Shown here: one piece after another, positions 9,300 through 21,000 of the stretch | Layout of the letters: each line of letters starts with the position of its first letter | How positions within the stretch are numbered: the stretch's first letter is position 1 | Source: Dermanyssus gallinae | Taxonomy: Eukaryota; Arthropoda; Arachnida; Mesostigmata; Dermanyssidae | Direction: 5' to 3' | DNA length: 64,000 nt | Assembly (NCBI GenBank): GCA_003439945.1 | Contig: QVRM01002037.1 | Span: 146,369-210,368 of the forward strand | The notes under the pieces: model-generated | Told to the model about the DNA's origin: nothing | The model's database searches: none | Seen by the model: only the letters and a program-made list of their open reading frames with translations | Made by a program: the position numbers and the translations under genes

Positions 9300-10915
9300 G
9301 TCGAGGATGTTCGCTATGCGGTTGGATAATTTTCAAAGAGCACGAGCGCCGGCCTGGATTTTATAAGACCTCGGCTCCAACAAAACCTCCTCTCACCGAT
9401 TCTCGGCTGCTCATCCGATGGACTTAGTAAGGCCCTGGCAAAGGTAATCGACCTACTGCGATGGGGAGTTCCACATCCAAGGTGGTGCCCCCTCATCTTC
9501 GGAGCGAGGCTGTTCGCTATAAAGAAAAAAGACGGCTCGTTTAGACCTATCGCTTGTTCGGTACTACGCAGGGTCGCGGCAAAATTGGCAGTGAGGGACT
9601 CTAGGGGTACTATTAATTAACCTAGCGGTTGGGCCACACCAGTTGGGTTTGTCCACCAAGGGGGGTGCTGAAATAATGATTCATGCTACCAGGGCTTTTA
9701 TAGATTCTCGGCTTAATCCATCCGTGTTAGTTAAACTTGATTTTAAGAACGCGTTCAACACCGTCCGGAGGGACCACTTGTTAAGAGTGGTTGGAGATGA
9801 GGCCCCTGCCATTTATCACCAAGTGAAATCGGCCTACGGTGATCCGTCGCACTTGATCTTACCCTCGGCACTGCTTAGTTCGGCTGTAGGGGTTCAGCAG
9901 GGAGACCCCCTCCCCCCCCTCTGTTCTGTCTTGCCGTTAAAGACTTAATTACCTCACTAGAGAGTCCTCTTAACCTTTGGTATTTAGACGACGGAGTCAT
10001 CGGAGGAAACGTTGCTACAGTCTGTAAGAACTTAAAGAAGATATTAAGTTTTGCAACATGCAGTGGGTTGGAGTTGAACCCAACTAAGTGTGAGGTTCAC
10101 ATCATCCGTTCAGGTACGGCCGATAGATATCTGCTATACGGAACCTACTCCCGGGCTGCCGCGTAACAGGCGACGACCTGGATCTTCTTGGGGTACCCCT
10201 GCTCACTCGCCACCTTAGACCGAAAATTGAGCGGGGAAGAGAAAAACTCGAGGTTGGTTTCAATCGCCTTCCCCAGCTGGGTGCCCACCGGGGGTTATGC
10301 CTTCTACGCTCATGCTTCTCCGCGTCGAGGCTAAACTACCTGTTCAGGGGAATCAACTGCTCAGCCTTCTCGTCCCAGTTAGAGGAAATTAACTTAAAGC
10401 TGTGCCTTGCGTTGAAATCTACAATTAAACTGCGGTTGCGAAACGACCCCTTAGTCCAGGCCCTCTTACCGATAGCCAGAGGTGGTCTGGGCCTGCCGGA
10501 AGCAGTTTCACTTTCAGTCGCAGCACACATCGCATCCTTGCATTCGGCGACTAGTGGCGTTAAGTCTATCCTGGACCCCCAGGCGGTTGCGAATTTCCGG
10601 GCTACACTCGAACGGACTCATGATGCCGCCATTGCAATTTGTGGGTCTCTACCGGAGACCTCTTCTCTTCAGCGCGCGTGGTCAGAACTGGCAGACGACG
10701 GTCGATGGAATGGCTTATGGGACCGAGCAACCACGTTCACTAACAAAGCGAGGTTACAGGCGGTTTCTTCACCGGGTTCAGGTGCATGGTTGCACGCCCT
10801 TCCGAGCCCTCCGGAAGAGGGAGACCTTCCTGGACGACGAGTCTACATGAATACTAGTCGGGTTGAGGCTGGGAGCAGAGTTAGTCTCCCCACACCGGTG
10901 CAGATGCGGTGACAA
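9300..10915 (+). pseudogene. RLE element B, reverse transcriptase
   Basis: RT motifs in order, across frameshifts: GARLFAIKKKDGSFRPIACS; HQLGLSTKGGAEIMIHATRA; motif A KLDFKNAFNTVRRDHLLR; motif B GVQQGDPL; motif C LWYLDDGVIGG (YLDD); and GLELNPTKCEVHIIRSG. The thumb region continues as an open frame at 10412-10912 (LARGGLGLPEAVSLSVAAHI-like). RT would copy element RNA onto nicked target DNA. At least four frame changes are needed, so no protein is made. Confidence 0.85.
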
Positions 10916-11474
10916 GGTCGACTCCCTAGGTCACCATGAACTCTCCTGTCTCCAGAGTTCAGGCAGAATCGCACGCCACTCGGCGTTGAACGAGACATTT
11001 AGCAGAGGGCTTTGATCGGCAGGCTACCCATGCATTTTGGAGCCGTCTGGCTTAGTCAGAGACGATGGAAGGAGACCTGATGGAATGACCCTGACTCCCT
11101 TCGAGCGGGGCCAAATGCTGGTGTGGGACGCGACCGTAACCGACTCTTTAGCCCCCTCAACGGCCGGTACGGGCGCAGCCCGCCCTGGACACGCGGTAGC
11201 CCTAGCGAAAGCAGCCAAGTGCAGAAAATATTCAAGCATCGGTTATCCACACTTGTTCTCACCGCTTGCATTCGAGACATTGGGGGGGCCTGGGTCGCTT
11301 ACGATGAAACTGCTCAAGGATGTCGGGAAAAGATTGGCGCTCGCTACAGGAGACAAGAGGGCGGGCGAGTATTTACTGCAACGTCTGCCATTAGATGTTC
11401 AGAGGGGGAATGCTGCTTCGGTGAGAGGTACCCTGGCTAGGTGGACCAGCCCAAGCCTGGACCTAGTGCCTTGA
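10916..11474 (+). pseudogene. RLE element B, zinc knuckle and restriction-like endonuclease
   Basis: A knuckle (CRCGDKVDSLGHHELSC) is followed by GRIARHSALNETFSRGL and an in-frame stop. The endonuclease then reads RRPDGMTLTPFERGQMLVWD (PD...D catalytic pattern), a conserved Lys-rich KCRKYSSIG, and the family C-terminus VQRGNAASVRGTLARW, ending at a stop at 11472-11474. The PD-x14-D spacing is that of PD-(D/E)xK nucleases, which nick the target for reverse transcription. Confidence 0.85.
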
Positions 11475-11536
11475 GTTACGCCCCAGCGGGCTGTGCACAC
11501 GTTCTTACATCACAAATGTATATTTTGCTACACTTA

Positions 11537-11555
11537 AATAAGAATAATAATAATA

Positions 11556-11639
<84 letters not shown>
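11537..11639 (+). repeat. (AAT)n microsatellite at the 3' end of RLE element B
   Basis: This is an almost pure AAT tract about 100 bp long, starting directly after the element's 3' UTR. Confidence 0.95.
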
Positions 11640-11754
11640 TCTCCATGTAACTACATTGTAACCTGTGATCATGATTATACTGATACTAGTGATGATGATG
11701 ATGACGATGACAATTCTTACGATTATGATGTTGCCACCGTCCCTGCTGATGAAC
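11640..11754 (+). other. Short non-coding spacer with (GAT)n
   Basis: No gene is seen. A short GAT run lies at about 11689-11710. The spacer separates two AAT tracts. Confidence 0.6.
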
Positions 11755-12204
11755 TAATAATAATAATAATAATGACCATACCATTATGGTCTCACGGCAA
11801 GTGCTTGGCCTGGGATGCTACAGTGTCCTGCACAGTAGCTCCATCGTATCTCAGCCATAGCTCTGTTAGCACAGGATGGGTAGCAGAGCACGCCGAACAG
11901 GAGAAGAGACGCAAATACGCAGACCTTGAAAACAGTCTTCACTTTGTACCGGTGGCTATGGAAACATTAGGACCCATCAGCAGTGGAACAGCAAAATTCA
12001 TTCGGGATCTGGCCAGGAGAATGACAGCAACAACGGGGGACCAGCGCGAAGGCGAATATCTGAGATAGCTTCTGTCTCTCGCGGTGTGTAGAGGCAATGC
12101 CGCTTCTATAATTGGCGCCATGGGATGAGCAGCTAAATACGTGCTTGAATCGACGCGACACGTTCGAACCTCACAACTGTACTCTGATAACACAATTACG
12201 AATT
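11755..12204 (+). mobile_element. RLE-type element C, severely 5'-truncated
   Basis: A (TAA)n run at 11755-11773 leads straight into the endonuclease domain: LWSHGKCLAWDATVSCTVAP, then KRRKYADLENSLHFVPVAME and TATTGDQREGEY. A stop at 12066-12068 precedes the conserved end RGNAASIIGAMG. The 3' UTR shares the phrase acgttc(g)aacctcacaac with the other two copies and runs into another AAT tract. Only the C-terminal 120 residues are present, so this is a truncated insertion within AAT repeats. Confidence 0.8.
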
Positions 12205-12241
12205 GAATAAATAATAATACTAATATAAAAAAAATAATATT

Positions 12242-12313
<72 letters not shown>

Positions 12314-12337
12314 TGATAATAATAATAATAATAATAA
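12205..12337 (+). repeat. (AAT)n microsatellite
   Basis: This AAT-rich tract lies between the 3' ends of RLE copies C and D, with small interruptions. Confidence 0.95.
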
Positions 12338-12390
12338 CCTGCGGATTTTTTACGTTTTTTAAACGTTCATACCTCACAATTGTTATAACT
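12338..12390 (+). mobile_element. RLE-type element D, 3' terminus only
   Basis: About 50 bp resembling the 3' ends of copies B and C (acgttcatacctcacaattg, then a run into AAT). It is flanked by AAT tracts on both sides, the smallest of three tails. Confidence 0.6.
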
Positions 12391-12416
12391 GAATAATAAT
12401 AAAGCAATAATAATAA

Positions 12417-12497
<81 letters not shown>
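12391..12497 (+). repeat. (AAT)n microsatellite
   Basis: AAT tract following the third element tail. Confidence 0.95.
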
Positions 12498-13060
12498 GTG
12501 ATGACGCGAGTGTGCAGATAATAACGTTGAAAACTTACCGTCCTGGTTTTATGGCTATCGGGGTGTATTCCAATGAGATCCGGTGAGCCGGCACTCTAAT
12601 AGATATCCTAGACGGCCTCCTTATGTCAACGATTGGGAATCTGCCCTGTGTCATTTCTGGGTGACACCCACATTGATATTTTGGGTTACTACGCTCTGAG
12701 TGCTGAATATTGCTCTGGACTTGCTGGCAAGGGCATTAAGCAGGCCATCAATATCATCACTTGCCCTAATTCTAGATCCAATGCAGTGTCACTGGATTCG
12801 TGCATTAAACAGGTCGCGATGGTCAATTGTGAGTGAGCCATATTTCCGTATCCTTCCATTTGTCGCTGACACGTTAATGCACCGAGGGCCGGACATTTTG
12901 AGATATCTAGGGTTTCCCCGTTTCTTTCCGTCGTCTGCTATCGGTGAGTACAGTCATAAGTAGAGAGCGCTCCCGTTCGGGAGTTAATTTACCTAGTACA
13001 TTCTATCACGAAAGCAATCAGTAGAATTCTATCTTACCTTGGTCGTCTAGTTACGTCACA
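12498..13060. other. No recognised gene; contains a short dispersed repeat
   Basis: No supported coding region. Bases 12879-12920 share gcaccgagggcc and ttgagatatctagggtttcc with 49138-49173 and 53836-53871, so this marks the end of a repeat family, probably a CR1-type 3' end. Confidence 0.4.
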
Positions 13061-14346
13061 GTGGCGTTAACAAGTCCAAAGGGAAATCCAAAGAAAAAAA
13101 ATAGGAGACATATCTCCACTTTGTGGTCGGACGAGTTTCAATCGCCGACCGACCAGCCGCTATCCAAGAAGATGGATATGCAAGAGTCTCCCCACAAAAC
13201 ACCGCCTGGTTCAACATCTGGCTTCAGGCATTTACAAGAGTCCAAGACCGTAGGCCTCAACAATGGAATAAGTTTAAGTTTTTCCACTATTTCTGCCAAT
13301 ATATCAAGACGTCAGGGAGCACGCGCCCACGGGTACTGCCCGTATTAACATACGCAAAAGAGTCGAAATATGGGTAACGACTATTAAAGATTTTGAAACT
13401 ATCAAGCGGCTAAAAACAATGCGAGGGACAACGGTAAAGCCTTGTTTGAAGGATAGCGGAAACACATGGGGCAGAGTATCGGGCGTACATCCACAAATAA
13501 GTGACGACGAAGTGACGGGTGTACTTCTTGGTCAAGGCGTGGCTGAGGTGCGAAGAGTTCAATACATTGCCATAATAAAAAAAGCCGGATGGAACTGTGG
13601 AAACAGTCAAACGTAACACATGGAAACTGGATGTCAAGTTCAGTGGGGAAATCAAAAGCCACATTGGATTCTGCGGGAAAATCCTGCCGGTAACAGTGAG
13701 GTCGTCGACAATGCAATGCCTGTTATGTCTCAAATATTATCATAAAGCGGCCGCATGCACTAGTAAAACTGGAAAGCTATGCAAGCGCTGTAATAAAACA
13801 GGTCATTTAATAGCAGAGTGCACAAATGATAAACCTCGCTGTGTGAACTGCCACATGGACCACCCATCAGAAAGTTCCCAGTGTTCTTTCAAGCGTGGAG
13901 CAAAGCTCAGCAAACACGACACGCTCAAGCTATTGAGCGGCAGATGGAAATGCCGATGAAAATTATCGAGGTACGTCCTCCGCCTAGCAACGGCCAAACT
14001 TCCGGTACACCAACTTGGGCGAGTGTAGTAAAAAGACAGTTGGTACAAGTACTTCCAGAAAGGGAAGAGCGAGTAGTCTGCAATATGCCACCTGTTCCAG
14101 CGCCCAGGAAGCAGAACAAATCACGGACGAATATTGCGTCACACGCAACTTCAAAACAGACACCTCCCTCGTCTGAAGAAATTAGTCTTGGTGTGACAAC
14201 ACTACGGACCTTCTGGCATACAATTCTTCGTAAGACCCTGGCTAGATGAACACCCAGATGTGGCTCGTCTAGTAGAATTACTGGAAGAGGGAGACAAAAT
14301 TAAAAGTCTCCTTCAGTTCCTTGCCAAACAAAAACACAATGTCTAG
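13061..14346 (+). pseudogene. I-clade non-LTR element ORF1 (gag) with CCHC knuckles
   Basis: This broken gag starts at MALTSPKGNPKKKNRR and changes frame near 13350 and 13610. The zinc region reads CLLCLKYYHKAAACTSKTGK, CKRCNKTGHLIAEC and CVNCHMDHPSESSQC (three knuckles, residues of the 13597-13959 frame). The C-terminus reaches SLLQFLAKQKHNV and a TAG at 14344-14346, overlapping the ORF2 ATG (14339) by eight bases. Gag packages element RNA. The knuckles and the following RNase-H-bearing ORF2 support the I clade. Confidence 0.8.
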
Positions 14347-17300
14347 ACCATGTCTAATACACTGGAATTGTGGCTGGAGTCACAAGAAGAATGTTCCAGC
14401 TATAAAAGAAATGTGCACGGGTGGCATCAAAATAATATGTTTAGGCGAAGGTATTTTTTTCTAAAAATGTCGGATTCTATGGTTTTGTGACGTATGTTGA
14501 CACAGATTGTCAATCAACCGGTATACCCTCACTGGCTACAATTCTCGTTGACGCGAATGTAGAGCAGTGTGAACTGTCGCTCCAATCTGTAGACGGGGCT
14601 CGCATGTGCGGGGTATCTGTCAATCTGCACGACATCACCATGAACATAGTTTCGGTTTACCTCTCACCGAACAAAGCCATCCACATGACTCAATTAATGG
14701 ATGCGTTGTGCCAGCATGCGCCACTCATCTTGGCAGGCGACTTCAATGCAAAGCACTCTGCATGGGGCAGTGCAAATGTAACCAAACGCGGGGAAGATCT
14801 GTTTAACAACCTTGAAACCAAAAACTACACCATTATGAATGATGGCAGCTCAACGTTTATGTTACAGTACAGCTCTGGTTTTGTGGAGTCTCATCTTGAT
14901 GTCGTCGCAGTGAGCAATGAGTTAACAAATTACTTCACTATGGAAATTGAAAACAGCGCCACCTTCTCAGATCATGATCGGTGCTACCTGTACTTGAGCG
15001 CAGATAATGGCAAGAGGTGGAGATGGACTTGCGTCACTGACTGAGGGAGATATAAAGAATATGTTAGAGAACGTCTCTCTGCCGGGAACGAAGTCAGTAC
15101 TGCCATCAGAGAACCCTACAAGATGGCTACCAAGCAAGTCAGGGTTCCTCCATATCTACCCCCACCGGACACCAAACTTGCTGGCCTACTGCAGGAGGTA
15201 AAGCGTCTAAAGAGAAGATTCAAGAAACATGGCTGGCTGTCCGATTACTCGATGTTGGCATCAGTGATAAAAGAGATAAATTCCTACTCTGCTGACTGCG
15301 AAGAGAAGTTCATCAAACAGCTAGGCGTCAATACAGGGTTGGGAGAGGCATAAAGCTAGATTGAGTCAACGGCCGAAACCCAACCAAAATGTCCGCTGTG
15401 TGCAGTCTGTCGATTAACGGGACAGTCATTGCAAACTATACTCAATGATATGCTTGACGGGGCAATAAAAACAGCGGCCACGCCCGACACAGGAGAAACT
15501 CAAGGTACTGTCACTGAATCGCCTGCACAGCGCGCATACTGATTGCGATTTCACAAGGTGGGAGCTAGATCTGGCATTGGCCATTGCCAACGCACGAAGT
15601 GCCGTGGGCCCCGATGGCATCAGCAACAAGCAGCTGAGGTCACTAGACAATACCGGGAGAGACCTTCTTCTTCCTGATCTTACTGCTATCCTCAAAAGAG
15701 GAGAATTTCCAACTAAGTGGAAAACTGGGGAGGGGGTACCAATTCTGAAACAAGATAGACCGCGATCACAATTAGGCTCATATAGGGTGATAGTCAAAAC
15801 GTCCCATGTAGGCAAGCTTTCGGAACGCATGATTCTCCGCCGCCTGCTTACATTATTACAGAATAAAGGAACATTAACGGATAAGATGTCCGCCTATAGG
15901 CCACTACGATCGGCCCAAGATAATATTCTGGATCTAGCTACTGATATCGAAGAAGCAGTCGTCAGAGGGGATCATGTCATGGCCGTGTTCTTCGACGTCG
16001 AAGGAGCTTATAACAATCTCGATCACCGATTGCCGTTGTCACTAATTTGATAAAAGCAGTATTAAAACCTAGTAGCACTATCTTCAAATTGGTTGTGACA
16101 TTCCTTAAAGATCGTAGCATGTCAATCCGGTGCAAGGGAACACTCACGGAGGTAAAGACTCTGGGTAATGTCGGCCTTCCTTAGGGAGGAGTTCTGTCTC
16201 CAGTACTGTTTGTCATGACACTAGCTGGGCTGGTTGATGTCATACCGAAGTGCATTAAGTTGCCTTAATACTCTGACGACGGTGCACTTTGGATTCGCCT
16301 CAAGGGTCGCACAATTAATCCAATCGCAGTGATGGAACTGCAACTGACCATAAGAAAAATCGTATCGTTTTTAGGAGCCATGGGACTCTTCATTGAGCCT
16401 TGTAAAACCAAGAGCATGGCATTCAATGTGAAAAGAGGACAGAAGTTTCTGTTGAGATTGGACAATCGACAGATTAAGCAAGTGAGCCAGGTGAGATTTC
16501 TGGGAGTGACATTTCAAGATAACTGCAAATGGAACAAAAAACTGGACATCATCAAGGAAAAGGGCGAGCGAGTGGCGAATATGCTGAAAAAGGCTTCTGG
16601 AACTTCTTGGGGAATCAAACCAGATACGGCGATGAAACTAGCAATCGCACTGTTAGGATCAAAGATTAACTATTCCCTTGGCGCAATGTTTCGATTAACA
16701 AAAAAGGACTATGGGGTGATAGACTCTGCTGTTGCTCAGTGTGGTAGAAAAGCATTAGGACTTCTCTCTATGACATGCATTAGAGCTGTGTTGTCAGAAT
16801 GCGGTATTATGCCCGCGGAATTAAATAGACAATTAATCCTAGAATGTCACCTTCTGAGACAGTGCCGCAGCAGACACAGTCTCATCTTACGTATGTTTGA
16901 GAAAAGGGTGAATACCATGGCTTCCAGGCTGCTACGGGACTCAGACTCGTTTCGAGAACCTCTGCTGGTACCGGGGTCTCATGCATTTGACGTATCGACA
17001 GTCAAACACTTGACGACTCGGCTATCAATAGAAGGTATATCATCGAAAAAAAGCCACCACGAGAGTGAACTACGAGCTACGGGTGAGGTCTATTTGGGCC
17101 ACATATTAGTGGATAGCGCACAGATATACTTCACGGGCGGATCGGTGGATGGATCTGCGGGAGGAGCAGGTATATTCCGAATCAACGACAACGTGGAAAT
17201 CAGCAAGCATATCGTCAACTACAGCAGTTTAACTTCGGCCGAGCTGGTAGCAATATCTGAAGCATTGCTGCAGGAAATGAAGGAGCCGTCAAATAAAAGG

Positions 17301-17391
17301 ATCGTGATCGTCAGTGACTCGCGTGCCGCCATCTCGAGCGTCAGGACCCGCCTCATCTCTAGTGGAATTTATCATCAAGGTTATAAGTTAT
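14339..17391 (+). pseudogene. I-clade ORF2: APE endonuclease, RT and start of RNase H
   Basis: ORF2 starts CLIHWNCGWSHKKN. The APE-type endonuclease shows LILAGDFNAKHSAWGS and a SATFSDHDR (SDH) motif. The RT shows NARSAVGPDGISNKQL, FFDVEGAYNNLDHR, a TAG replacing Gln in GLP(*)GGVLSPVLF, and YSDDGALW. RNase H begins QIYFTGGSVDGSAGGAG, with TSAELVAISEAL and IVSDSRAAISSV. A frameshift near 17320-17360 precedes the break at 17391, where a CR1-like element is inserted. The domain order EN-RT-RNase H is diagnostic for the I group. Confidence 0.88.
17383..17391. repeat. Target-site duplication of nested CR1-like element (left)
   Basis: ATAAGTTAT is repeated at 20443-20451. Removing one copy and the insert rejoins the RNase H frame. 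Confidence 0.85.
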
Positions 17392-17396
17392 CGAAC

Positions 17397-17444
17397 TCTT
17401 TCAGCGCCTGGGCCATGTCACTTTATGGCCCAGGCGCTGAAAGA
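17397..17444. repeat. Perfect 20-bp inverted repeat at the 5' junction
   Basis: Arms 17397-17416 and 17425-17444 are exact reverse complements around an 8-base loop, within six bases of the target duplication. Confidence 0.95.
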
Positions 17445-17559
17445 TCAAGGCGCAGCACCAACGCCAACCCGCGGGAGACCAGAGCCTCGGCGGGCGCCAG
17501 AAACAGGGCTTCAATGTCACAGGGAGAACAAGACGTCGCTTCGGGAGCGGCCCCCGTCG

Positions 17560-20345
17560 CCCCCACTAGACTGTTGTCAGTGGAATTGCGAGGGTTTTGC
17601 TTCAGTGATGAGCTGCATTTCCGCAGCTGATCCGGCTGCGTTCGACTTGATCCTTCTTACTGAAACTTTCGCCACAAAACGTTTCGATGTTGAAGGTTTC
17701 TATGCTCATCACTGTTTCGCAGCGAAGCCCTCCCGTGGTCGGACAATAGGAGGAGTTTCACTCCTGATCGGTCCCTGACTTAGTAAGTTAGAAATTCTAC
17801 TAGCAAAAGACAACACTTTGATACTTTCCACTCCCGACTTCGCCTTCGTGGGAATGTACAGCAGTGGTGGCGGCGACACCACGCTGGATCTGCTGGACAA
17901 GATCAGCCGAGGGTTAGCCTGCGTCCCCGACGACCGCCCGGTGCTCCTCGCCGGCGACCTCAACTGCAGGCTTGACGAGCCTTTACTCTCTTCTCGTACA
18001 GAGGCAGTGTTGGCGGCACTCCAAGAGTATGGGCTCTGAATTTGTTCAGACCGGTCCCTTCCCACCTACTACTCCGACTCCCGAGGCCCCCAAGATAACC
18101 CACGGCGACCAGGCAGCTCCACCATTGATATCTTCGCATTCAGGGGTGCCAGCTCTGATATCGTCTTCAGAGGTTGGCCAACGGGCTCGGCTATGATGGG
18201 ACTCAAAAAACACATCCCCTTCGCAATCGCTCTGGTTGTCAATCCCGACGCTCTGGGCGCCAGGAGACAGGGCGTGTCTAAGGCCATCAACATCGGGCTA
18301 CTGCGGGAAAAACTTTTGCGGTTCGATCCTGCAGTTCTGATGGACCTCGATGTGGACGCCCTCTCCGCCGTTCTTACCAGCCTCATTATCGATGCAGCTC
18401 TTCCACATGGAGTCTGTTCGCGCAAATCACCGCCCTGGTTTGACAGAGACTGCTACCAAGCAAGGCATTACCTAATGCAGCTTCTGATTGCGTCTAGAGC
18501 ATGCAACGTGATGAAGAACGCCTACAGCGCGTTCCGGTGAAACTACCGTCTCCTGCTGCAGATAAAGAAGGTGGCCTTTGCCAAACTACAGGAGCAACGA
18601 CTGGTCCTACAGGCACAGGAGACTCCGTATTCCTACCTGAAGGGGCCGTTCAAGTTCACGAGCTGTCCCATCGCGCCCGTGAAACTTCGATCCTACTTCG
18701 AGCGTATGTTCACGAATGCTTTCACCATCCCGGTCTCCATCCCCGCTACAACTCTTCCCGCAACCGCCTGGGAACAAGAATTTGCGCGGTCTCTTGAGTC
18801 ATCGTTCTCTGAGGACGAGGTCTCCAGCGCCATTCAGCATCTCAAGAACAACAAGGCGTTTGGCGCTGACCGCGTGAGAAACGAGCACCTAAAGGTGGCC
18901 ACCTCGCTGATCTCCCTCTGGACAACCCTCGTCAACAAATGCCTAACCTAAGGACGCATTCCTGAAACATGGAGAGAGTGCATTTTGACGGTGATTCCCA
19001 AGGGTAAAGGCGATCTTCTTCTTGAGTCATCATGGAGAGGGATAGCAAAGAAAAGCTGTGTGTACAAGCTGTTGTCGTCTCTGCTGTACAGGCGACTGTC
19101 TTCGTACCTGGAAGTCAGAGGCGCGCTCCCACAAGAACAACACGGCTTCAGGCGGCACAAGTCAACATCCACAGCAAGCGGCGAACTTCTATATGAGATA
19201 ACTTCGTCGTTGCAGAAAAAGCGGCGACCACTGCACGCCGTCTTCGTGGACTTAAAGTCCGCGTTTGACGTGGCACCTAGGGACACCGTGTTGGAGAAAC
19301 TCGCCCGCTTCGGCATCGGCCGACCACTGCTCACCCTCCTGGCATCGATTCTCCAACCCAACTCTATCGCTCTGGATGATGGAGTCTGTGAGCATCCGCC
19401 ATTCCTCCAGACCACGGGGTACCCCCAGGGGGACAACCTGAGTTCCCTGCTCTTTGCTGTTCTCCTAAGCGACCTGCCCGCCCTTGTCAAGGAGCTGTGT
19501 CCCATGGTGGGCATTCTTCTATATGCGGACGACATCGTCATGTTTAGTCGCATCAGGCGGGACCTCCAGGCTTCCATCAAGGTGCTGAAGAAGTACTGTG
19601 ACAACAACGGCATGTGTGTGAACGCGTCGAAGACCAAGGCTGTCAAGTTCAGGGCAGGAGGCGCCCTCGCCTCTCACGATTGTCTTCGACTACGCAACTC
19701 GTCCATTGAGTATGTGAGCAACTTCTGCTACCTGGGGGTGGTCTTCTTCAGCAGGGGTGTGTGCTTTAGCAAGCATATCGCCGAGCGCGTGTCAAAGAGC
19801 GTCGTGGCCATGGCGACGATCGGCGAGCCACAGAAGCTCTCACTGTCGACTGCCCTTCAACTCTTCCATCTCAAGATATCTTCGGTTGCCTCCTACGGAA
19901 TCGAAGTCATCTGGGAGCACCTGTCGGCACGTCAGCTAGACCAACTGGACAAGGTCAAAGCAACGTTCTTGAAGAGAGTCTTGGGCTTACCGCGGAACGC
20001 CCAGAACCGACTGGTGTACGGGTTGGCCGAAACAGGACCATACCTAGAGGACCTCGTGCCACGCTTCCAGCTCCGACCCACGCCTGCTCTTCAATCGTTC
20101 AGGACTACCTTCGCAGAGAAATTGCGCGACATCCCCACGGATTTCTACCGAACTCGAGCCATGACATCCTCTGCTTAGAACCCCTGCAGGACCTCCGACA
20201 TGTCATCACTCGATACGCTGTGCATGGCCTCCATCATCAGCTTTGTTCCCGAAGAGACTTTCATGAGCCGCAAGCAACCTGTATATGTAGACATTGCCTT
20301 CAGCATTGCCCCCGATATCATTTCGAGGGGTGTCAGAGCTTCAAT
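17560..20345 (+). pseudogene. CR1-like ORF2: APE endonuclease, RT, C-terminal zinc knuckle
   Basis: Endonuclease: CCQWNCEGFASVMSCISAA, LILLTETFATKRFDVEGF, VLLAGDLNCRLDE, STIDIFAF and LKKHIPFAI. The usual SDH triplet is KKH here. The RT frame (18571-20178, two main frames) reads CVYKLLSSLLYRRLSSYLE, EEQHGFRRHKS-like, FVDLKSAFDVAPRDTVLEK, TGYPQGDNLSSLLFAVLL and LLYADDIVMFSRI. The tail ends YAVHGLHHQLCSRRDFHEPQ and CICRHCLQHCPRYH. Stops at 17776, 18038, 18538 and 18949 break the frame. Confidence 0.88.
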
Positions 20346-20442
20346 AGCCTACGACGGTTGGCAAGGGAAAGTAACTTATTAACCATTGTTTTTAAATCAT
20401 ATGACGTGTAATATACCTTTTTGGTCAATAAATGAGAAGATG

Positions 20443-20451
20443 ATAAGTTAT
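20443..20451. repeat. Target-site duplication of nested CR1-like element (right)
   Basis: Partner of 17383-17391. Confidence 0.85.
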
Positions 20452-20997
20452 TTAGGTCAACCTGTGGAGCCACAGTGGGCACCCTCCCATGTAGGCATTT
20501 ACGGAAACGAGGTGGCTGGTGCACTCGCGAAACGAGGTCTGCTTACAAACAAAGGAGAAGTAGCAATATTTATCGGTAAAACTTTGTTGAAAGCTAGGAA
20601 AGAAGCCCTAGATAAGCACTGTGAGACTTAGAGGAGGCAGGGAACTACAACTAAAGGGGACACGATGCAGATTGCACCACGGCGAAAAGGCTTGATGATG
20701 ATGCCCTGTTCCAGAAGAAAAGCGGTTACTATTCAAAGGCTACGTTGCGCTAAAGGGATGACACAGAGTACCAGGTTCCACACTAAAGTTGCGCAAAACC
20801 CGCTATGTAATGCATGTTTGGTACACGATGATATATTGCATGTCCTAGATAAATGTAAAAAATACGATACTGAGCGGAAAGTATGGAAGAACGCTGTAGC
20901 TGCTGATCAAGTCGATACAAGCCAACTTGCCATTCGTATGAGAGACCAATATATAGAGGAACTCTTACAATTTGTTAGAAATGCTGAAATCTGGTAG
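20443..20997 (+). pseudogene. I-clade ORF2 continued: RNase H end and C-terminal domain
   Basis: The I element resumes after the nested insertion. QPVEPQWAPSHVGIYGNEVA carries the last RNase H block. Then come RLRCAKGMTQSTRFHTK and CNACLVHDDILHVLDKC, the CxxC...H...C motif after RNase H, ending at a stop at 20995-20997. A stop at 20629 separates the two frames. Confidence 0.85.
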
Positions 20998-21000
20998 TAG

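Larger units (their letters stand above)
8930..11536 (+). mobile_element. RLE-type non-LTR retrotransposon (copy B), 5'-truncated
   Basis: This copy reads from the pre-RT block through RT and zinc knuckle to a restriction-like endonuclease, then a short 3' UTR and an (AAT)n tract. It differs strongly from the copy at 4338-8925, so they are different subfamilies. Single-ORF RLE elements (R2, R4/Dong, HERO, NeSL groups) use this architecture. I cannot place it in a named clade without a tree. Several frameshifts and stops make it inactive. Confidence 0.8.
17392..20442 (+). mobile_element. CR1-like non-LTR element, 5'-truncated, nested in the I element
   Basis: It is inserted in RNase H of the I-clade element with the 9-bp duplication ATAAGTTAT. 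It begins within the end of ORF1 and carries most of ORF2. Its 3' end has an AATAAA (about 20427) shortly before the right target duplication. It belongs to the same lineage as 22413-25786, 29446-34159 and 63227-63905, sharing the zinc-knuckle C-terminus CICRHC...C...YH. Confidence 0.88.

Noticed and set aside
11537..12497. CRISPR-like or satellite array
   Set aside because: Simple AAT microsatellite with element tails between tracts; no spacers.
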